DNA of 64,000 bases, taken from Rhodocyclaceae bacterium. Lineage in GTDB: Bacteria; Pseudomonadota; Gammaproteobacteria; Burkholderiales; Rhodocyclaceae. Location: the NCBI GenBank assembly GCA_016791105.1, contig JAEUNM010000128.1, positions 44,387 through 108,386 on the forward strand, given 5' to 3'. Under the pieces are notes generated by a model that did not search any database, was not told the DNA's origin, and was given only the letters and a program-made list of their open reading frames with translations. A program made the position numbers and the translations under genes. This document shows positions 53,063 through 61,021 of the stretch, one piece after another; within the stretch, counting starts at the first letter, position 1; the number at the start of each line of letters is the position of its first letter.

Positions 53063-55402
53063 CTAGCGTTTGAGCGCCTTTGCCAGCGCATCGCCCAATG
53101 CACCGCGCGCCGGCTCAGATGCGGGCGCGGGCGGCCGACGGGCGGCTTTGCCGCCGCCGGGCGTGGCGGGCTTGCTCGATGCGCTCGATTTCCCGCTGGC
53201 GGGCGCAGCCGGTGTGTCGGCGAGCCGCATGGTGAGTGCGACGCGCTTGCGTTCGAGGTCCACTTCGAGCACCTTGACGCGCACCACATCGCCGGCCTTG
53301 ACCACCTCGCGCGGATCTTTCACGAAGCGCTCGGACAACATGGATATATGCACCAGCCCGTCCTGGTGCACGCCGATATCGACAAAGGCGCCGAAATTGG
53401 TGACGTTGGTCACCACGCCCTCGAGCACCATGCCGGGCGTCAAATCTTTCAGATTTTCGACCCCCTCGCGAAACGCCGCGGTGCGAAATTCCGGCCGCGG
53501 GTCGCGCCCGGGTTTTTCCAGTTCTCGCAATATGTCCTGCACGGTGGGCAGGCCGAATCGTTCGTCCGTGTAGCGCGCCGGATCGAGCTTCGCGAGTGGT
53601 GCCGGGTCGCGCATCAAATCCTGCACGCTGCGGCCCAGTTCGCCTAGGATACGTTTGGCGAGCGGATAGGCTTCGGGATGCACGGCGGAGGCGTCGAGCG
53701 GGTTTTCGCCGCCGGCAATGCGCAAAAACCCCGCCGACAGCACGAAAGTTTTTTCGCCCAGGCCCGTCACCTCGCGCAGTGACGCGCGGCTGCGGAAAGG
53801 GCCGTTGGTGTCGCGGTGGGCGACGATATTGGCGGCCACGCCGGCATTGAGCCCCGAAACGCGTTTGAGCAGCGCCGCGCTGGCCGTATTGGCGTCCACG
53901 CCGACGGCATTGACGCAGTCTTCCACCACGGCGTCCAGCGCACGCCCCAGTCGCGTCTGCGATACGTCGTGCTGGTATTGGCCCACGCCTATGGCCTTGG
54001 GTTCGATTTTCACCAGTTCGGCCAGCGGGTCTTGTAGCCGCCGCGCGATCGATACCGCGCCGCGCAGGCTCACGTCCAGTTCCGGAAATTCGCGCGACGC
54101 CAGTTCAGAGGCTGAATAAACCGAGGCGCCGGCTTCGGATACCACAATTTTCGCCAGCTTCAACTCCGGGTGGCGGGTCATCAGATCGGCCGCCAGCTTG
54201 TCGGTTTCGCGGCTTGCCGTGCCATTGCCTATGGCGACCAGTTCGACGCCGTGGCGTTTTGCCAGCCGCGCCAGTTCGTGGATGGACCCGTCCCAGTCGC
54301 GGCGCGGTTCGTGCGGGTAGACGGTGGCAGTGTCGACCAGTTTGCCGGTGCGGTCGATCACCGCCACCTTGACGCCGGTGCGCAGCCCGGGGTCCAGACC
54401 CAGGGTGGCGCGCGGGCCGGCCGGGGCGGCGAGCAGCAAATCCTTGAGGTTATGGGCGAATACGCGTATCGCCTCTTCTTCGGCGCGGGTGCGCAAATCG
54501 CCCACCAGTTCCAGTTCCAGATGTTGCGATAGCTTTACCTGCCAGGCCCAGCGCACGCACTCGCCGAGCCAGCGGTCGGCGGCCCGGCCCTGGTCGCGCA
54601 GGCCGAAACAGACGGCGATGCGGCGCTCGGCGCTGCCCGGGCGGGGTGGCTCGGGAGCCAATTCTTCGGGCAGCTTGATGGCCAGTTTGAGTACGCCTTC
54701 GTTGCGCCCGCGCAAAATCGCGAGCGCACGATGGGACGGCACCACGGACCAGGCTTCCTGGTAGTCGAAATAATCGCGGAATTTCGCGCCTTCGGCTTCC
54801 TTGCCTTCGATCACCGTGGCCACGAGCTTGCCTTTTTCTTCCAGCAGGGCGCGCAGGTCGGCCAGTACCGCCGGGTGTTCGCTCATGCGCTCGACCAGAA
54901 TCTGGCGCGCGCCATCCAGTGCAGCGGCGGCATCGGCGACGCCGCGGTCGGGGGCGACATAGGCGGCTGCGGTGGCGGCGGGGTCCAGCGTCGGATCGGC
55001 CAGCAGGGCATCGGCCAGCGGTTCCAGGCCGGCTTCACGCGCAATTTGCGCGCGCGTGCGGCGCTTGGGCTTGTACGGCAGGTACAAATCTTCCAGTTCG
55101 GATTTGCTTTCGGCGGCGTCGATGAGGCGGCGCAATTCCGGCGTCAGTTTTCCCTGCTCGCCGATCGAGGCGAGGATGCTTGCACGGCGATCTTCGCGTT
55201 CGCGCAGATAGGCCAGGCGTTCTTCGAGCAGGCGCAACTGCGTGTCATCGAGTCCTCCGGTCAGTTCCTTGCGGTAACGCGCGATGAAGGGGACGGTGGC
55301 ACCTTCGTCGAGCAGCGTGACGGCGGCGCGGACTTGTTCGGCGGCGGCGGAAATATCTTGCGCCAGCGTGGCGACGATGCGGGTTTGGGCGGCTGCGGAC
55401 AT
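53063..55402 (-). CDS. tex: Tex family RNA-binding transcription accessory protein
   Basis: A 779-aa Tex protein. Order: helical N-terminal region, YqgF/RuvX-like nuclease-fold domain (LGLDPGLRTGVKVAVID near residue 332), helix-hairpin-helix repeats (GLNAGVAANIVAHRD), and an S1 RNA-binding domain (PGMVLEGVVTNVTNFGAFVD, near residue 655), then a Ser/Pro/Ala-rich tail. Tex binds RNA and influences transcription and stress tolerance. The tail is longer than average. Standalone gene. Confidence 0.96.
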   Translation of the reverse strand: MSAAAQTRIVATLAQDISAAAEQVRAAVTLLDEGATVPFIARYRKELTGGLDDTQLRLLEERLAYLREREDRRASILASIGEQGKLTPELRRLIDAAESKSELEDLYLPYKPKRRTRAQIAREAGLEPLADALLADPTLDPAATAAAYVAPDRGVADAAAALDGARQILVERMSEHPAVLADLRALLEEKGKLVATVIEGKEAEGAKFRDYFDYQEAWSVVPSHRALAILRGRNEGVLKLAIKLPEELAPEPPRPGSAERRIAVCFGLRDQGRAADRWLGECVRWAWQVKLSQHLELELVGDLRTRAEEEAIRVFAHNLKDLLLAAPAGPRATLGLDPGLRTGVKVAVIDRTGKLVDTATVYPHEPRRDWDGSIHELARLAKRHGVELVAIGNGTASRETDKLAADLMTRHPELKLAKIVVSEAGASVYSASELASREFPELDVSLRGAVSIARRLQDPLAELVKIEPKAIGVGQYQHDVSQTRLGRALDAVVEDCVNAVGVDANTASAALLKRVSGLNAGVAANIVAHRDTNGPFRSRASLREVTGLGEKTFVLSAGFLRIAGGENPLDASAVHPEAYPLAKRILGELGRSVQDLMRDPAPLAKLDPARYTDERFGLPTVQDILRELEKPGRDPRPEFRTAAFREGVENLKDLTPGMVLEGVVTNVTNFGAFVDIGVHQDGLVHISMLSERFVKDPREVVKAGDVVRVKVLEVDLERKRVALTMRLADTPAAPASGKSSASSKPATPGGGKAARRPPAPASEPARGALGDALAKALKR

Positions 55403-55521
55403 ACGGTCAAACGAGGGGTGGTGCGGGGGGCGAACTTTGCATCAGGTGCCGCGGCGGCGCAAGTGCGGCGTCGCGTGCCGCCGTGTTGGCCGGGCAGGGT
55501 GCCCGGCGCGTCGGTGCCGCT

Positions 55522-56382
55522 TCAGCGATTGAGCAGGGCCGCCAGCTGGCGCCGGTAGTCGCGCACCAGGTCGTTGTCAGAACCCAACAGATTGAACAGA
55601 TCGACCATGGTGCGGCGTGCGAGGTCGTCACGGAAACTGCGGTCGGCGCGCACCACGGCCAGCAATTGTTCGAATGCCGGCGCGTAATCCTGCCGCAGGG
55701 CGGCGAGTTCGGCGAGTTTGAGGCGGGCGTCCAAATCTTGCGGATCGGCACGCAGGCGCTCGGCGTACTGGCTTTCCTGTTCGGCCGAAAGCCCACTGCC
55801 GGCCAGACGCAGGCGCAAGCGCAGGGCATCCACCCGTGCGCGATCTTCCGCGTGATCGGCCAGTTCGTTCAGCATGGTTTGCGCGTCATCGAAATCTTCG
55901 ATTTTGATGAGCAATTCGATGAGGTCGAAGCGCGCGGCTTCGTTATTCGGGTCCAGCGCGATGGCTTCGGACAGCAGCGCCTGCGCGCCGGCACTGTCGC
56001 CTTCGGCATGGGCCTGCGCGGCGCGGCTGCGCAGCGGTTCGGCCGGCGAAGGCAGCCAGCGGTCTATGAAGTTGCGCACTTGCGAGGCGGGCAGGGCGCC
56101 CATGAATTCATCGACCAGGTCGCCATTCACGATCATTTTGACGGACGGAATGCTGCGCACGCCAAACTGCGCCGCGAGCGTGGGGTTTTCGTCCGAATTC
56201 ACTTTCGCCAGCACGAAACGGCCTTCGTATTCGGCAGCCAGTTTTTCCAGCACTGGCTTGAGCGAACGGCAAGGCCCGCACCAGGGTGCCCAAAAATCCA
56301 CGACCACCGGCACCTGTGCCGACCGGGCGAGAATTTCGGTTTCAAACGTGGCTTCGCTTACGTCGATGGAATGGGCGGACAT
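55522..56382 (-). CDS. cnoX: Thioredoxin-TPR co-chaperone (CnoX/YbbN-like)
   Basis: A 286-aa protein with an N-terminal thioredoxin domain (VDFWAPWCGPCRSLKP, CxxC near residues 35-38) and a C-terminal helical region with two to three TPR repeats. This is the layout of CnoX/YbbN, a chaperedoxin that guards GroEL substrates under oxidants. E. coli YbbN lacks the second cysteine (SxxC), whereas this one has an intact CGPC and could be redox-active. AGGAG precedes the start. Confidence 0.93.
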   Translation of the reverse strand: MSAHSIDVSEATFETEILARSAQVPVVVDFWAPWCGPCRSLKPVLEKLAAEYEGRFVLAKVNSDENPTLAAQFGVRSIPSVKMIVNGDLVDEFMGALPASQVRNFIDRWLPSPAEPLRSRAAQAHAEGDSAGAQALLSEAIALDPNNEAARFDLIELLIKIEDFDDAQTMLNELADHAEDRARVDALRLRLRLAGSGLSAEQESQYAERLRADPQDLDARLKLAELAALRQDYAPAFEQLLAVVRADRSFRDDLARRTMVDLFNLLGSDNDLVRDYRRQLAALLNR

Positions 56383-56476
56383 TTTGCTCTCCTGCTGATG
56401 GCCCGCAGATGATGCCGGCGGGCGGCTGTTTCAAGCCGGCCTGCGCCCGCGCCGCCGTGGTCGCGGCGCTGTGGGC

Positions 56477-56893
56477 TCATTTTTCGACGATTTCCCAATC
56501 GTGGGTAATTTCCGCCGTCTTGCCGAGCATGATGGACGCCGAACAGTATTTTTCGGCCGATAGTTTTACTGCGCGGTCCACGGCTTCCGGTTTGAGCTGG
56601 CGGCCTTCGACGATGAAATGAAAATGAATCCGCGTAAATACTTTCGGGTCGGTTTCCGCGCGCTCGGCAGTCAGTTTCACGCTGCAGCCGGAAATTTGCT
56701 GGCGCCCGCGCTGCAGAATCATCACCACGTCGAAAGCCGTACAACCGCCCGTGCCGGCCAGCACGGTTTCCATGGGGCGCGGAGCAAGATTGCGTCCGCC
56801 GGCGTCGGGCGGACCATCCATGGCGATGAAGTGGCCGGAGCCCGTTTCTGCAATGAAACTCATGCCCTCGTGCCAGCGTACCGTGCATTCCAT
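56477..56893 (-). CDS. OsmC family peroxide-reducing protein
   Basis: A 138-aa OsmC/Ohr-superfamily member of the YhfA type. The two redox cysteines are in GTGGCTAFDVV and EKYCSASIM. Such proteins reduce organic peroxides or act in thiol metabolism. The ATG at 56893 has AAGGA upstream. It is divergent from the plus-strand sRNA/rplM region. Confidence 0.92.
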   Translation of the reverse strand: MECTVRWHEGMSFIAETGSGHFIAMDGPPDAGGRNLAPRPMETVLAGTGGCTAFDVVMILQRGRQQISGCSVKLTAERAETDPKVFTRIHFHFIVEGRQLKPEAVDRAVKLSAEKYCSASIMLGKTAEITHDWEIVEK

Positions 56894-57127
56894 GTCGGGA
56901 TCCTTGGGTATCGGGAGGGCGCGATTGTACCGCGCCCGCAAAAACGGCCCTTGGTGCGTCGCCGCAAAATGGTGCCCGACCGTCCCCCGAATGGCCCGCT
57001 ACGGGAGTGGGGATTACCCATTTTGATTCCGTGGATATTCAGCTTGTTACTAAAAAACATCGATTTATGTACACTTCTGCAACAATCTTGTTATCCGTGA
57101 AATTTTTTGCGGCACTGCAAAAAATTG

Positions 57128-57156
57128 CTTGCGTTGCGGTCTCGTTTCGATATACT
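57128..57156 (+). promoter_or_regulatory. Sigma-70-like promoter of a candidate small RNA
   Basis: CTTGCG (57128-57133), 17-bp spacer, TATACT (57151-57156) in an A/T-rich stretch. Predicted start is near 57163. Confidence 0.45.
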
Positions 57157-57162
57157 GGCTTC

Positions 57163-57320
57163 CAACGAATGACACATCGCGATACCCGCCAAGCAGTTTT
57201 GGCTGCATTACAAGCTTCCGCGGCCAGGCGTTTTGAGCGATCTGTCATTGCACCGGTGTCTCCTCCACCCTCCTCCTTTGGTGTGGATTTAGCGCGGATC
57301 TCCCGATCCGCGCTTTTTTT
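57163..57320 (+). ncRNA. Candidate small RNA with anti-Shine-Dalgarno motifs
   Basis: A predicted ~158-nt transcript between the divergent OsmC gene and the rplM promoter. Its 3' end is a strong terminator, and it carries two TCCTCC motifs (57261-57266, 57271-57276) that could pair with Shine-Dalgarno sequences, as in several known regulatory sRNAs. A 64-codon open frame also starts at 57169 but has no ribosome-binding site and runs through the terminator. I see no match to a named RNA family. Confidence 0.45.
57291..57320 (+). terminator. Strong Rho-independent terminator upstream of rplM
   Basis: AGCGCGGATC-TCCC-GATCCGCGCT, a perfect 10-bp stem, followed by six or seven T residues. No annotated plus-strand gene precedes it within 500 bp, which implies a small transcript ending here. 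Confidence 0.88.
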
Positions 57321-57336
57321 CATCCGTAATCACACT

Positions 57337-57366
57337 TTGACATTGCCGGGACTTTCTTGTTAAACT
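57337..57366 (+). promoter_or_regulatory. rplM-rpsI promoter
   Basis: TTGACA (57337-57342), 18-bp spacer, TAAACT (57361-57366). It lies after the terminator, so the terminator does not attenuate transcription from this promoter. Confidence 0.6.
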
Positions 57367-57411
57367 CCTTGGCTTTCCTTATTTGGGCCACGTGCCATTG
57401 AAGGACCAACA

Positions 57412-57840
57412 ATGAAAACCTTTTCCGCCAAACCTCATGAGGTTAAGCGCGACTGGTTCGTGGTCGATGCGAGCGACAAGGTGCTCGGGCGCCTCGCCTG
57501 CGAAATCGCCCGCCGTCTCCGCGGCAAGCACAAACCAGAATTCACGCCTCACGTCGATACCGGCGATTACATCGTGGTGGTCAACGTCGAAAAATTGCGC
57601 GTCACCGGTGCCAAGACCGAGGACAAGAAATATTTCCGCCACTCGGGTTTCCCGGGCGGCATTTACGAAACCAATTTCCGTAAATTGCAGCAGCGCTTTC
57701 CCGAGCGCGTGCTGGAAAAGGCCGTCAAGGGCATGCTGCCCAAGGGGCCGCTCGGTTACGCGATGCTGAAAAAGCTCAAGTGCTATGCGGGCGGTGCTCA
57801 CCCGCACGCGGCGCAACAGCCCCGCCAGCTTGAAATTTGA
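57412..57840 (+). CDS. rplM: 50S ribosomal protein L13
   Basis: A 142-aa L13 of standard length, a large-subunit protein. Marks: WFVVDASDKVLGRLA, the HSGFPGG loop and KGMLPKGPLG. AAGGA lies before the ATG. It is followed by rpsI with a 26-bp gap, the universal operon order. Confidence 0.98.
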   Translation: MKTFSAKPHEVKRDWFVVDASDKVLGRLACEIARRLRGKHKPEFTPHVDTGDYIVVVNVEKLRVTGAKTEDKKYFRHSGFPGGIYETNFRKLQQRFPERVLEKAVKGMLPKGPLGYAMLKKLKCYAGGAHPHAAQQPRQLEI

Positions 57841-57866
57841 CCCGGTCGAACAAGGATTCCGCTTCG

Positions 57867-58259
57867 ATGGCTACCAGTTACTCTTATGGCACGGGCCGGC
57901 GCAAAACCGCCGTTGCGCGCGTGTTCATCAAACCCGGTTCCGGCAAGTTCGACGTGAACGGCAAGCCGGTAGATATATTTTTTTCGCGCGAAACGGGCCG
58001 CATGATCGTGCGCCAGCCGCTGGAACTGACCAACCACCTGCACACTTTCGACATCATGGTGAATGTGAAGGGCGGCGGTGAATCTGGCCAGGCCGGCGCG
58101 GTTCGCCACGGCATTACCCGCGCGCTGATCGAGTACGACGAGGCACTCAAGCAAACGCTGCGCAAAGCCGGCTTCGTCACGCGCGATGCGCGCGAGGTCG
58201 AGCGTAAAAAGGTCGGTCTGCACAAGGCGCGCCGCCGCAAACAGTTCTCCAAACGCTAA
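57867..58259 (+). CDS. rpsI: 30S ribosomal protein S9
   Basis: A 130-aa S9. Start is GTGRRKTAVARVFIKPG-type, and the C-terminal tail KARRRKQFSKR reaches the decoding centre near the P-site tRNA. AAGGA precedes the ATG at 57867; the in-frame codons upstream are not used. Followed by a terminator. Confidence 0.98.
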   Translation: MATSYSYGTGRRKTAVARVFIKPGSGKFDVNGKPVDIFFSRETGRMIVRQPLELTNHLHTFDIMVNVKGGGESGQAGAVRHGITRALIEYDEALKQTLRKAGFVTRDAREVERKKVGLHKARRRKQFSKR

Positions 58260-58284
58260 GTCCAAGCTGTATCGGGCTTCGAAG

Positions 58285-58321
58285 CCGGGGCGCCTGCCGC
58301 AAGGGGGCGCCCCGGTTTTTT
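58285..58321 (+). terminator. Terminator of the rplM-rpsI operon
   Basis: CCGGGGCGCC / GGCGCCCCGG, a 10-bp stem with a 10-nt loop, followed by seven T residues. Confidence 0.88.
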
Positions 58322-58357
58322 TGTATCATGATGGCTGGTTTTCTGGAAATGACGGCG

Positions 58358-59395
58358 ATGACTGGAAAAATACGCGTTGGTATCGTTGGCGGCACCGGCT
58401 ATACGGGCGTGGAACTGCTGCGCCTGCTGGCAGCCCATCCGCAGGTGGAACTGGCGGCGATCACGTCGCGCGGCGAGGCCGGCATGGAGGTTGCGACCAT
58501 GTTCCCGAGTTTGCGCGGCAAGGTCGGGCTGAAGTTCGTGACGCCCGACGAGGCGCAGCTCGAGCGCTGCAATCTGGTGTTTTTTGCCACGCCCAATGGG
58601 GTCGCGATGAAACAGGTGCCCGCGCTCATCGAAGCCGGCGTGCGGGTGGTCGATCTGGCGGCGGATTTCCGTTTGCACGACGAGGCGCAGTGGGAAAAAT
58701 GGTACGGCATGGCGCACGCCGCGCGCGACTATCTGGCCGAGGCGGTGTATGGCCTGCCCGAAGTGCGGCGCGAAAAAATCCGCAATGCCCGTATCGTCGC
58801 CAATCCCGGCTGCTACCCGACCGCGGTGCAACTCGGCTTGCGTCCGCTGCTAGAAGCGGGCCTGGTCGATACGGATAACCTGATCGCCGACGCCAAATCC
58901 GGCGTTTCCGGCGCCGGGCGCAAGGCCGAAGTGCATACGCTGTTTTCCGAGGCATCCGACAATTTCAAAGCCTATGGCGTGCCCGGCCACAGGCATTTGC
59001 CGGAAATCAGGCAGGAATTGAGCGAGGCCGCCGGCCGCGCTGTGGGTCTGACCTTCGTGCCCCACCTGACACCCATGATACGCGGCATACACGCCACCCT
59101 GTACGCGCGGCTGACGGGCGATGCCGACCTGCAGGCGCTGTATGAAAAGCGCTATGCCGGCGAGCGCTTCGTGGACGTGCTGCCGGCCGGCAGCCATCCC
59201 GATACGCGCTCCGTGCGCGCCTCCAACGTGTGCCGCATCGCGCTGCACCGGCCGCAGGGCGGAAATACCGTGGTGGTGCTGTCGGTCATAGACAATCTTG
59301 TCAAGGGGGCGGCCGGTCAGGCGGTGCAGAACATGAATATCATGTTCGGCCTAGATGAATGCGCCGGCTTAGATCAGATTCCGGTATTGCCCTGA
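58358..59395 (+). CDS. argC: N-acetyl-gamma-glutamyl-phosphate reductase
   Basis: A 345-aa enzyme of arginine synthesis, reducing N-acetylglutamyl phosphate with NADPH. Seen: GIVGGTGYTGVELLRLL (Rossmann), the catalytic-Cys segment VANPGCYPTAV (near residue 148) and HTPMIRGIHAT-like VPHLTPMIRG. ATG at 58358 has GGAA upstream and gives the usual length; three earlier in-frame ATGs (58328, 58331, 58349) are less suitable. The next gene begins inside its last 37 bases. Confidence 0.96.
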   Translation: MTGKIRVGIVGGTGYTGVELLRLLAAHPQVELAAITSRGEAGMEVATMFPSLRGKVGLKFVTPDEAQLERCNLVFFATPNGVAMKQVPALIEAGVRVVDLAADFRLHDEAQWEKWYGMAHAARDYLAEAVYGLPEVRREKIRNARIVANPGCYPTAVQLGLRPLLEAGLVDTDNLIADAKSGVSGAGRKAEVHTLFSEASDNFKAYGVPGHRHLPEIRQELSEAAGRAVGLTFVPHLTPMIRGIHATLYARLTGDADLQALYEKRYAGERFVDVLPAGSHPDTRSVRASNVCRIALHRPQGGNTVVVLSVIDNLVKGAAGQAVQNMNIMFGLDECAGLDQIPVLP

Positions 59396-60126
59396 CGCTG
59401 CGGCGCCTGCGCGCGCGCTTCGGGTTTTCCGCACGGCCCAGGGCCGTGCGCGCGCACTGGCCGTGGCCGCTGCGCCTGGCGGCCGGGTTTGCCGCGGTTG
59501 CCGTCGTGTTTGCGCTGGCCTGGTGGTTGCGTCCCGTCCTGACGCCGGCCGCGGTGGGTGCGGCGGCCGATGAAAGCAGCGCGTTGCGGGCACGGCTTGC
59601 GCAGTTGGAGCGTGAACTCGCTGATCTGCGCGAAGGCAAGGCGCAGCCCGACAGCGCCGTGGCAATCGAACGCTCGGCGCGTGAACAGCTCGCCAGCCAG
59701 CTCAAGGCTGCGCAGGACGACAATGCGCGGCTCAAGGAAGATTTGGCCATGTACGAGGAACTTGCCTCGGCTGGCCGGCGCAATGACGCGGCGCTCACGA
59801 TTACGCGGCTAAAGGTGGAAGCAGGCGCGCTTGACGGGCATTATCGCTATCGCATGCTGGTGGCTGCGCCCGCCGCGGGTGGGCGCGATCCGCCGTTTTC
59901 GGGCAGTTACCAATTGCTCGTGTCGCTGCTGCACGAGGGGCGAAATGTTATTATGCAGGTGCCGGCTGGTGCAGAGCCGGATCGCAGCAACTACACTCTG
60001 AATTTCAAGCACTTCAAGCGCGTAGACGGAGAATTCGCGGTACCCGCCGGTGCACGTCCGACCAGTGTCGAGGCGCGCGTGCTGCAGGGCGGGCAAATTC
60101 GCGCAAAAACCTCCGTCAAGTTTTAG
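59359..60126 (+). CDS. DUF6776-like membrane coiled-coil protein
   Basis: A 255-aa bitopic protein: basic N-terminus, one helix (residues ~36-56), a coiled coil (ALRARLAQLERELADLRE and on to residue ~135) and a C-terminal beta domain. It lies between argC and the bactofilin gene, a conserved place in betaproteobacteria, and overlaps argC by 37 bp. It probably works with bactofilin at the envelope; function unknown. Confidence 0.85.
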   Translation: MRRLRSDSGIALTLRRLRARFGFSARPRAVRAHWPWPLRLAAGFAAVAVVFALAWWLRPVLTPAAVGAAADESSALRARLAQLERELADLREGKAQPDSAVAIERSAREQLASQLKAAQDDNARLKEDLAMYEELASAGRRNDAALTITRLKVEAGALDGHYRYRMLVAAPAAGGRDPPFSGSYQLLVSLLHEGRNVIMQVPAGAEPDRSNYTLNFKHFKRVDGEFAVPAGARPTSVEARVLQGGQIRAKTSVKF

Positions 60127-60137
60127 CTGGAGGCAGC

Positions 60138-60539
60138 ATGTTCACCAGAAAGTCACGCAAAACCGCCAACCGCATCGATACCCTGATCGGCGCTGGCACC
60201 CGTATCGAAGGGGATGTGGTGTTTTCCGGCGGGCTGCGCATAGACGGCGAAATTCGCGGCAACGTGCGCGGCAGCGGTGCCGAGCCCAGCATGCTGGTGC
60301 TGAGCGAACAGGGGCGCATCGAAGGGTCCGTACAGGTGTCGCACGCAGTCATATCCGGCACGGTATTGGGCCCCATCACGGTGGAAAGCTCGCTGGAACT
60401 TCACGCGCCGGCGCGCATCACAGGCAATGTGTCTTACGACAAACTCGAAATTCACCACGGCGCCGTGGTGTTGGGTCATCTCGAACACGCCGCTTCCGCC
60501 ACCCGCACGGTGGAACTGAAACTGGCCAAAAGCAATTGA
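60138..60539 (+). CDS. Bactofilin
   Basis: A 133-aa cytoskeletal protein with a right-handed beta-helix core (repeats such as GLRIDGEIRGNVRG and ARITGNVSYDKLEI) and short disordered ends. Bactofilins polymerise without nucleotide and organise peptidoglycan and envelope factors. GGAGG precedes the ATG. It follows the coiled-coil membrane gene by 11 bp; an M23 peptidase lies close by, a common bactofilin partner. Confidence 0.95.
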   Translation: MFTRKSRKTANRIDTLIGAGTRIEGDVVFSGGLRIDGEIRGNVRGSGAEPSMLVLSEQGRIEGSVQVSHAVISGTVLGPITVESSLELHAPARITGNVSYDKLEIHHGAVVLGHLEHAASATRTVELKLAKSN

Positions 60540-60592
60540 CCTGCCGTGCCGCGCGCCGCATAATTTGCGCAATATAGACCTTGGAGTACGCC

Positions 60593-60943
60593 ATGAATGC
60601 CGTAACTGATATGCCCGCACCCCTCAACTTTACCGACAATGCGGCCTCGAAAGTCAAAGAACTCATAGACGAAGAAGGCAATCCCGAATTGAAGCTGCGC
60701 GTGTTCGTCACGGGCGGTGGCTGTTCCGGCTTTCAATACGGCTTCACGTTCGACGAAGCTGCCGGTGAAGACGATACGGTGATGGAAAAGAACGGCGTGA
60801 CGCTGCTTATCGACCCGATGAGCTATCAATATCTGGTCGGCGCCGAAATTGACTACACGGAAGGTCTGGAAGGCGCGCAGTTCGTGATCCGGAACCCCAA
60901 CGCCACTTCAACCTGCGGTTGCGGTTCGTCGTTCTCGGCCTGA
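60593..60943 (+). CDS. erpA: Iron-sulfur cluster insertion protein ErpA
   Basis: A 116-aa A-type carrier. The three cluster cysteines are in GGGCSGFQY and STCGCGSSFS. ErpA delivers [Fe-S] clusters to apoproteins, including isoprenoid enzymes. GGAG lies before the ATG at 60593. A terminator follows. Confidence 0.97.
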   Translation: MNAVTDMPAPLNFTDNAASKVKELIDEEGNPELKLRVFVTGGGCSGFQYGFTFDEAAGEDDTVMEKNGVTLLIDPMSYQYLVGAEIDYTEGLEGAQFVIRNPNATSTCGCGSSFSA

Positions 60944-60945
60944 AC

Positions 60946-60977
60946 GCTAACTGCAGTTAGCCTGCGCCTGGCGCAGG
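60946..60977. repeat. Two consecutive palindromes after erpA
   Basis: GCTAACTGCAGTTAGC (60946-60961), a perfect 16-bp palindrome, abuts CCTGCGC-CTG-GCGCAGG (60961-60977). They lie between the erpA stop and its terminator. Confidence 0.6.
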
Positions 60978-60982
60978 ACACG

Positions 60983-61012
60983 AACGGGAGCCGCAAGGCT
61001 CCCGTTCTTTTT
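60983..61012 (+). terminator. Rho-independent terminator after erpA
   Basis: AACGGGAGCC-GCAA-GGCTCCCGTT stem-loop followed by CTTTTTT. It sits between erpA and the convergent M23 peptidase gene and could serve both. Confidence 0.9.
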
Positions 61013-61021
61013 TGCATGTAA

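Noticed and set aside
57007..57363. 118-codon protein gene upstream of rplM
   Set aside because: No ribosome-binding site, and the frame reads through a strong terminator; a small RNA explains the region better.
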